This document shows positions 6,257-9,509 of a stretch of 9,509 nucleotides of DNA, piece after piece. The notes below the pieces were generated by a model. It worked only from the letters and a program-made list of their open reading frames with translations, was not told the DNA's origin and searched no databases. The DNA is from JAOAIV01 sp038849555 (lineage in GTDB: Archaea > Thermoproteota > Bathyarchaeia > Bathyarchaeales > Bathycorpusculaceae). Where the stretch lies: NCBI GenBank assembly GCA_038849555.1, contig JAWCMT010000048.1:1-9509 (forward strand), in the 5' to 3' direction. A program made the position numbers and the translations under genes. How positions within the stretch are numbered: position 1 is the first letter of the stretch; every line of letters begins with the position of its first letter.

Positions 6257-6694
6257 TCACTCAGACTTGCCGCTACCAACTCTCAGGCACGCCAAGCGAA
6301 ACAATTTTCTAAAATAGCCCTTGCCCAACACGGAACCCACGCTTAATCCCAAGCACTCGGATGTGCAAAAAAACGTGTACCTTCCACCCTCACCAACCTT
6401 AAGCTCAAAAGGATAAAACCTGCAGATTAGAGGCCGGACAGAGTAAATGGTGCACTTGGTACCTTCTAAAAAGACGCACTGTCTACCTTTCGTTTTTTTC
6501 ATTTCATAGATGTAAGGCGCCTTACCATCAATTTTAAAAGCAAAATCTGAGATGGGTTTCAAAGTTACCTTGGCAATTTGTTCTGCTTCCGCCTTCAAAA
6601 GAAGGATACACCGAACCTTTTCTTCTGTGTCGCCACAACATATTCCGCATTTTATACAACGAAATCGCACGCCAGCAGGATAATCAAAGCTCAT
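6257..6694 (-). CDS. CxxCxxCC (YkgJ/UPF0153) metal-binding family protein
   Basis: This 145-residue protein belongs to the YkgJ or UPF0153 family of putative zinc/iron-chelating (sometimes called Fe-S) proteins of poorly known function. The signature is at the N-terminus: C13-x2-C16-x2-C19-C20 (RCIKCGICCG). It is followed by C29, C73, the hallmark CTIYSVRPLICRFYPFEL block (C81, R87, P88, C91, R92, P95) and C110-x3-C114. An open frame runs back to an ATG at 6757. I prefer the ATG at 6694 because GAGG stands five bases ahead of it, a TATA-like GTTTTTATGG lies at 6727-6736, and the first signature cysteine then falls near residue 13, as is usual. The longer start would add 21 unremarkable residues and has no ribosome site. 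Its role cannot be told from sequence. Confidence 0.88.
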   Translation of the reverse strand: MSFDYPAGVRFRCIKCGICCGDTEEKVRCILLLKAEAEQIAKVTLKPISDFAFKIDGKAPYIYEMKKTKGRQCVFLEGTKCTIYSVRPLICRFYPFELKVGEGGRYTFFCTSECLGLSVGSVLGKGYFRKLFRLACLRVGSGKSE

Positions 6695-6726
6695 GCTTTC
6701 CTCAACAAGTCCATAATTCGAAGCTA

Positions 6727-6736
6727 CCATAAAAAC
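6727..6736 (-). promoter_or_regulatory. Putative TATA box of the YkgJ-family gene
   Basis: GTTTTTATGG on the minus strand lies about 33 bases before the preferred ATG at 6694, predicting a short leader. It lies inside the longer possible frame, which argues for the shorter protein. Confidence 0.4.
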
Positions 6737-6800
6737 TTGAGGAACACTATAGGACATATATGCATTAACCTATGCGCGTGTAGATTATTACAAAATTCGG

Positions 6801-6814
6801 AATAACACGTTATT
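6801..6814. promoter_or_regulatory. Short palindrome in a divergent intergenic region
   Basis: AATAAC AC GTTATT has six-base perfect arms. It lies between the divergent YkgJ-family and zinc-ribbon genes, about 50 bases before the latter, and overlaps its likely AT-rich promoter region. It may be an operator; evidence is thin. Confidence 0.25.
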
Positions 6815-6846
6815 AACTTGCACTGCTTCCTCTTGGTGAGGCGAAA

Positions 6847-6854
6847 GGGGAGGT
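6847..6854 (+). promoter_or_regulatory. Strong ribosome binding site of the microprotein gene
   Basis: GGGGAGGT is one of the two best Shine-Dalgarno matches in the window, with an eight-base spacer to the ATG at 6863. It is the main evidence that this very short frame is translated. Confidence 0.7.
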
Positions 6855-6862
6855 AGCCAAAC

Positions 6863-6967
6863 ATGAAATGCCCAGTTTGCAGTGGCAAGTTAGATATTGA
6901 TACAAAACAGAAGGCAGCCCAGTGCCATACATGCGGATGGAACAAGATTTTCCGTAAAAGCGCCTAG
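6863..6967 (+). CDS. 34-residue zinc-ribbon microprotein
   Basis: The frame encodes 34 residues, starting MKCPVCSGKLDID and ending KIFRKSA. Two C-x2-C knuckles, CPVC (residues 3-6) and CHTC followed by GW (22-25), are 15 residues apart. This is a minimal rubredoxin-like zinc ribbon with little else. Such a unit may bind nucleic acid or act as a protein adaptor; no specific role can be given. The gene is supported by a strong ribosome site, by the well-formed cysteine pairs, and by its fit between neighbours: its TAG shares the four bases CTAG (6964-6967) with the TAG of the converging MazG gene. Similar tiny zinc ribbons are common in archaea and often missed by gene finders. It is too short for similarity to be assessed by eye. 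Confidence 0.72.
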   Translation: MKCPVCSGKLDIDTKQKAAQCHTCGWNKIFRKSA

Positions 6968-7281
6968 CCTTTCACCAATTTTCTGTGACCCTCACCATAC
7001 TGATACGGTCTGCTGTGGTTTTTGGCAAGTTTCTTTTTGAACATTTCGTCCATGTCCACTGTTGGGCATGCCAGCCGGCTTGCGTCTAAAATGTAGAATA
7101 TCGTGTCGATTAGTTCCTCCGCTATTTTCTCTTCTGCTTCGCCTTTTTTCCAAGCGTCGCTCGCCTCGCCCAATTCTATGAAGGCAAAGAGGAGTTTTTT
7201 GGGGATGTCCTCAGGCTTATTGTAGAAGCCCTTTTCTATGACGAGCGCTTCGATTTCTTTTTTCATCTCTTCTAGATGCAT
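6964..7281 (-). CDS. MazG-like nucleotide pyrophosphohydrolase
   Basis: This is a single-domain all-alpha NTP pyrophosphohydrolase of the MazG superfamily, whose members hydrolyse (d)NTPs or related nucleotides to monophosphate and pyrophosphate with Mg2+. The 105-residue product shows the family's acidic metal site: E36-x2-E39 (IELGEASDAW) and E56-x2-D59 (EELIDTIFYILD), 16 residues apart, followed by KNHSRPYQYGEGHR near the C-terminus. An open frame goes back to a GTG at 7336-7338, but that would place the TATA-like box (7324-7333) inside the gene. The ATG at 7281 has GGAG nine bases upstream and starts MHLEEMKKEIEALV, like family members. The true substrate is unknown: it could be a house-cleaning enzyme for damaged nucleotides. 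It converges on the zinc-ribbon gene and shares its stop bases. Confidence 0.87.
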   Translation of the reverse strand: MHLEEMKKEIEALVIEKGFYNKPEDIPKKLLFAFIELGEASDAWKKGEAEEKIAEELIDTIFYILDASRLACPTVDMDEMFKKKLAKNHSRPYQYGEGHRKLVKG

Positions 7282-7323
7282 TTCACGTTTCTCCTGATGT
7301 GTAAAATAAATCAGAACCTTCTT

Positions 7324-7333
7324 TATACTTTTT
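7324..7333 (-). promoter_or_regulatory. Putative TATA box of the MazG-like gene
   Basis: The minus strand reads AAAAGTATAAAG across this site. A start about 25 bases further on, near 7303, would leave a leader of about 20 bases to the ATG at 7281. Confidence 0.4.
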
Positions 7334-7338
7334 AGCAC

Positions 7339-7552
7339 AGTTCTTAAACGTTTCTTTTACCAGTTTACATTGCCCAAAACGAGTTTTAAATGTAATTTAG
7401 ACGCTTATTCTGGCTTATTCCGAATACGGATTATCAGAAGTCTTTATTTTGCTTTCCTAAACATTTTATTCCAGATTTGCATAATAAGAAGCGAAAATAA
7501 GGGCATTTGTGTCTCAGCAAGGAAAAGACCCCCAAAGACGGAACAGAGATGC
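7339..7552. other. AT-rich gap between the mazG-like gene and the inverted-repeat element
   Basis: I find no supported gene here. The stretch to 7500 is AT-rich, with an AAACGTTT palindrome near 7346 and a possible plus-strand promoter element AAACATTTTATTCC near 7460 that could serve the structured element downstream. Base composition rises sharply to G+C-rich after about 7500. Open frames starting at 7370 and 7509 lack a ribosome site and a recognisable motif. Confidence 0.35.
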
Positions 7553-7640
7553 GTTTGGGCAAAGCGGGCGAAGTTGGCTGGCGGAAAAGGGCACGCCTCC
7601 TCCAGAGTTCACTTTAAAACCGCCATCAACTCGCCCAAAC
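7553..7640 (+). ncRNA. Candidate structured RNA with a C-rich loop
   Basis: The segment folds by eye into a long hairpin. GGGCG (7566-7570) pairs with CGCCC (7632-7636), AGTTG (7572-7576) with CAACT (7627-7631), and TGGCGG (7579-7584) with CCGCCA (7620-7625). The paired blocks are interrupted by one bulged A and a small GC/T internal loop, 16 base pairs in all. The 35-base loop carries CCTCCTCC (7596-7603), complementary to Shine-Dalgarno sequences. GTTTGGGC (7553-7560) can instead pair with GCCCAAAC (7633-7640), competing with the lowest helix. A T-rich stretch follows at 7661-7669. It could be a small RNA, part of a long galT leader, or DNA-level structure. The strand is chosen because the loop would be anti-Shine-Dalgarno on plus; the minus strand would fold similarly. 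No known RNA family is recognised. Confidence 0.4.
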
Positions 7641-7665
7641 TCTTCCAGTAGAACAGCCACTTTTA

Positions 7666-7673
7666 CTTATAAT
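7666..7673 (+). promoter_or_regulatory. Putative TATA box of galT
   Basis: CTTATAAT within TTTTACTTATAATC predicts a start near 7695-7700, just before the 19-base palindrome. The galT leader would be about 85 bases. Confidence 0.4.
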
Positions 7674-7704
7674 CGCTTAATTCCTACTTCAATTTACGCA
7701 TGCC

Positions 7705-7723
7705 AATAGTCACGGTGACTATT
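7705..7723. promoter_or_regulatory. 19-base perfect palindrome, likely operator of galT
   Basis: AATAGTCAC G GTGACTATT has nine-base arms that are exact reverse complements around one central base. It lies about 32 bases after the TATA-like box and 59 bases before the galT ATG, where a bound dimeric repressor would block initiation or early elongation. In RNA it could only fold as a small hairpin with a tight loop, so a protein site seems more likely. Confidence 0.6.
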
Positions 7724-7781
7724 TCGGAAACGCTAAAATGCCGCCGGTGCATCTCTCTAATTCGACAGGGTGCTTGCCTTA

Positions 7782-8825
7782 ATGGTTTACAATGAGTTAA
7801 GGAAAGATTATTTATTAAACCGCTGGGTCGTAATTGCCACCGAACGCAGCAGAAGACCCACAGATTTTGCCAAGCAAAAAACTGAAGCAACGCAAGGCGG
7901 TGTTTGTCCTCTTTGTGTAGGTAATGAGCATATGACGCCGCCAGCCGTTCTGCTTTACTTAAAGCAGTCGAATGGGGAAATAAAAAAAGGCAAAGATGAC
8001 GATGGCAACCGACCCAAGAACTGGCTTATCCGTGTTATCCCAAATCTCTATCCCGCGTTTATTCCCCCAAAAGAGCAACAAAAGGAGCCGCCAAAAATAT
8101 TGGAAAGTGAGAATTTCGGCTACGCTATTGGGCATCATGAGGTTTTGGTGGAATCCCCAAATCACGATGAAGACCCTGCGGACGCCGAGTTGCCACAGCT
8201 AAAGCACCTCATCAACGCGTACATTGACAGGCTACGCGAGCTATCAGCTAAACCCTATGTAAAGTATGTTTCGATTTTCCGCAATTATGGAAAGGAAGCA
8301 GGCGCTTCGCTTTCGCATGCGCATAGCCAAATAATAACCACAGCCACTATTCCAAGAATAGTTGAAGAAGAGATGGCGGCAAGCAAAAACTTCTATGAAC
8401 AACATAAAAAATGTGTATTTTGCGACATAATCGAAAAAGAAGCCAAAAGCCCGCGGTTGATACATGAGAACCCACGCTTTATAGTTTTTGCGCCGTACGC
8501 TAGCGTGCATCCACTAGAATTCTGGGTACTTCCCAAGAAGCACGACATAAACATACTTAACCTAACAGACGCTGAAATAACCGCGTTTGCCGAAACATTA
8601 AAAATAAGCTTGAAAGCGTTGAAAGACGTGGTGAACGACCCGCCCTACAATTATGGCTTCCATTTGGCGATTGACCATAGCGCAGAGAACTATTATCATT
8701 GGCATCTGGAAGTTTACCCAAAATTAGCAATATGGGCAGGTTTCGAAAAAAACACGGGAGTATACATAAACACTGTAAAGCCAGAAACCACCGCTGCAGC
8801 GCTCAGGAAAGCGATAACTGCTTAG
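7782..8825 (+). CDS. galT: Galactose-1-phosphate uridylyltransferase family protein
   Basis: GalT transfers UMP between UDP-glucose and galactose-1-phosphate in the Leloir pathway; related archaeal enzymes may act on other sugar phosphates. The 347-residue product begins MVYNELRKDYLLNRWVVIA, as archaeal members do. The HIT-like active site is SHAHSQ at 178-183: H181 is the expected uridylylated nucleophile and A180 replaces the proline of the bacterial HPHxQ. Zinc ligands are C42-x2-C45 with H128 (SPNHD) and H179, and a second pair C211-x2-C214 is present. HPLEFWVLPKKH (243-254) and the YHWHLEVYP region (304-312) complete the family pattern. The ATG at 7782 is chosen because GGTG at 7769-7772 makes a plausible ribosome site; the in-frame GTG at 7770 lies on that site. 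The gene converges on a debranching enzyme, sharing TTAG at the stops. Substrate remains inferred. Confidence 0.93.
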   Translation: MVYNELRKDYLLNRWVVIATERSRRPTDFAKQKTEATQGGVCPLCVGNEHMTPPAVLLYLKQSNGEIKKGKDDDGNRPKNWLIRVIPNLYPAFIPPKEQQKEPPKILESENFGYAIGHHEVLVESPNHDEDPADAELPQLKHLINAYIDRLRELSAKPYVKYVSIFRNYGKEAGASLSHAHSQIITTATIPRIVEEEMAASKNFYEQHKKCVFCDIIEKEAKSPRLIHENPRFIVFAPYASVHPLEFWVLPKKHDINILNLTDAEITAFAETLKISLKALKDVVNDPPYNYGFHLAIDHSAENYYHWHLEVYPKLAIWAGFEKNTGVYINTVKPETTAAALRKAITA

Positions 8826-9509
8826 AACTGCAGAAGCGCTTTCTCGTACTTCGGCCTAATCTGCAATACGTCTTCCAAGTAAGCCCGCAATGGTTCAGCG
8901 ACGCTCCAAGCTTGCGCGATGCAGCCGCGTGGTGTATGCGGGGGGTCGCCGTCAAAAATTTCGCTTAAAGTGCCAAGGCCCGCTTGAGTAAGCTGCTCGG
9001 TAAATAAAGACATTAGAAGATTCTGCAACTCTTGCGCGCTGCTACTTTTTGTCTTATGAACTGCTGCTACGTAGGGGCCAAGTAGCCAAGGCCAGACAGT
9101 ACCATTATGGTATGCTTGATCTCTGCTTCGCCTATCACCTACGTACATGCCCCTGTATCTCGGGTCGCCTGCTGCCAGCGTTCTTAAGCCGAAAGGCGTT
9201 AGAAGCTCTCGGTGCACCACCTCAACAACACGCTTGCATTTCTCAGCGTCAAGCATGATGAAATCCAGAGCTACTGCGATTATCTGGTTAGGCCTAAGAG
9301 TCGCGTCTCTGCCTGATCCATCGATTACATCAAATAAACAGCCATTTTCGCTGTTCCAAAATTTTTTATTGAAACTTTTTTGCGCGGCATGCGCCATTCC
9401 AGCGTATTTCTCGGCTAAACCTTGTTCACCAAACCTTTCAGCCAGCCGCTGCATGGTCTTCAACGCATTATACCATAACGCTTGTATTTCTACAGCCTTT
9501 CCAGCCCGC
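8822..9509 (-). CDS. Glycogen debranching enzyme-type alpha-glucosidase, N-terminus beyond the window
   Basis: The open minus frame runs from the window edge to TAA at 8822-8824, giving the last 228 residues. It has the (alpha/alpha)6-barrel pattern of amylo-alpha-1,6-glucosidases (the GDE C-terminal domain): near the edge RAGKAVEIQALWYNAL, then LRPNQIIAVALDF, TPFGLRTLAAGDPRY, GDRRSRDQAYHNGTVWPWLL, and near the end LSEIFDGDPPHTPRGC with AQAWSVAEPLRAYLED. Such enzymes hydrolyse alpha-1,6 branch glucose of glycogen or related glucans. Full-length archaeal members are around 600-700 residues, so most of the protein lies outside. An internal TTG at 9463 should not be taken as the start, since homologous sequence continues upstream of it. 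Its pairing with convergent galT suggests a local carbohydrate-metabolism neighbourhood. Confidence 0.93.
   Translation of the reverse strand, partial: RAGKAVEIQALWYNALKTMQRLAERFGEQGLAEKYAGMAHAAQKSFNKKFWNSENGCLFDVIDGSGRDATLRPNQIIAVALDFIMLDAEKCKRVVEVVHRELLTPFGLRTLAAGDPRYRGMYVGDRRSRDQAYHNGTVWPWLLGPYVAAVHKTKSSSAQELQNLLMSLFTEQLTQAGLGTLSEIFDGDPPHTPRGCIAQAWSVAEPLRAYLEDVLQIRPKYEKALLQF

Noticed and set aside
5963..6346. 127-codon plus frame overlapping the membrane zinc gene
   Set aside because: It is rich in N, Q, T and R from A/C-biased sequence, lacks a ribosome site and runs into the opposing YkgJ-family gene.
6695..6757. Longer YkgJ-family protein starting at 6757
   Set aside because: No ribosome site; the better start at 6694 has GAGG and the TATA-like box lies within the extension.
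7509..7709. 66-codon plus frame covering the inverted repeat
   Set aside because: GTG start without a ribosome site and no recognisable domain; the stem-forming blocks explain the sequence better, though a decayed protein cannot be excluded.
7770..7781. GTG start four codons upstream for galT
   Set aside because: The GTG is part of the GGTG ribosome site of the ATG at 7782, and family members start at the later position.
1..9509. CRISPR arrays, tRNA or rRNA genes, insertion sequences
   Set aside because: No regularly spaced direct repeats, no tRNA T-loop and acceptor pairing, no rRNA sequence and no transposase motif were seen.

Overview
The window looks archaeal. The phenylalanyl- and tryptophanyl-tRNA synthetases are of the archaeal/eukaryotic type. 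There is an archaeal Sm-like (Lsm) RNA-binding protein and a PyrI regulatory chain. AT-rich TATA-like boxes sit 30-60 bases ahead of several genes, and start codons are often preceded by GGAG or GGTGA ribosome sites. A mesophilic or moderately thermophilic member of the TACK archaea, for example a Bathyarchaeia-like lineage, would fit the moderate base composition and gene set. That placement is inference and no rRNA is present to confirm it.

Layout. From 1 to 911 (minus) lies the 5' three quarters of trpS, cut by the window edge. The gap to the divergent pheS-pheT operon (1322-4565, plus) holds a broken ABC-transporter ATPase that still has its promoter and ribosome site. After pheT comes about 400 bases with no credible gene (4566-4973), then the single-gene units lsm (4974-5213) and pyrI (5340-5804). 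Next is a cluster of small cysteine-rich proteins: a membrane-anchored putative zinc protein (5937-6248, plus), a CxxCxxCC (YkgJ/UPF0153) protein (6257-6694, minus) and a 34-residue zinc-ribbon microprotein (6863-6967, plus). A MazG-like nucleotide pyrophosphohydrolase follows (6964-7281, minus). The 500 bases before galT (7782-8825, plus) hold a strong multi-part inverted repeat that could be a small RNA, and a perfect 19-base operator-like palindrome. The window ends with the C-terminal part of a glycogen-debranching-type glucosidase (8822-9509, minus) that converges on galT.

How the parts relate. trpS and pheST charge tRNA with aromatic amino acids and are divergently arranged. lsm belongs to RNA metabolism, pyrI to pyrimidine synthesis control (no pyrB is in view) and MazG to nucleotide housekeeping. 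galT and the debranching enzyme point to hexose and glycogen-like polysaccharide metabolism. Most of the window is ordinary housekeeping. I found no convincing new multi-gene system. The points most worth a second look are the hairpin with a C-rich, anti-Shine-Dalgarno-like loop at 7553-7640, the palindromes ahead of galT, pyrI and the membrane zinc protein, the two unrecognised small zinc proteins, and the ABC gene remnant.
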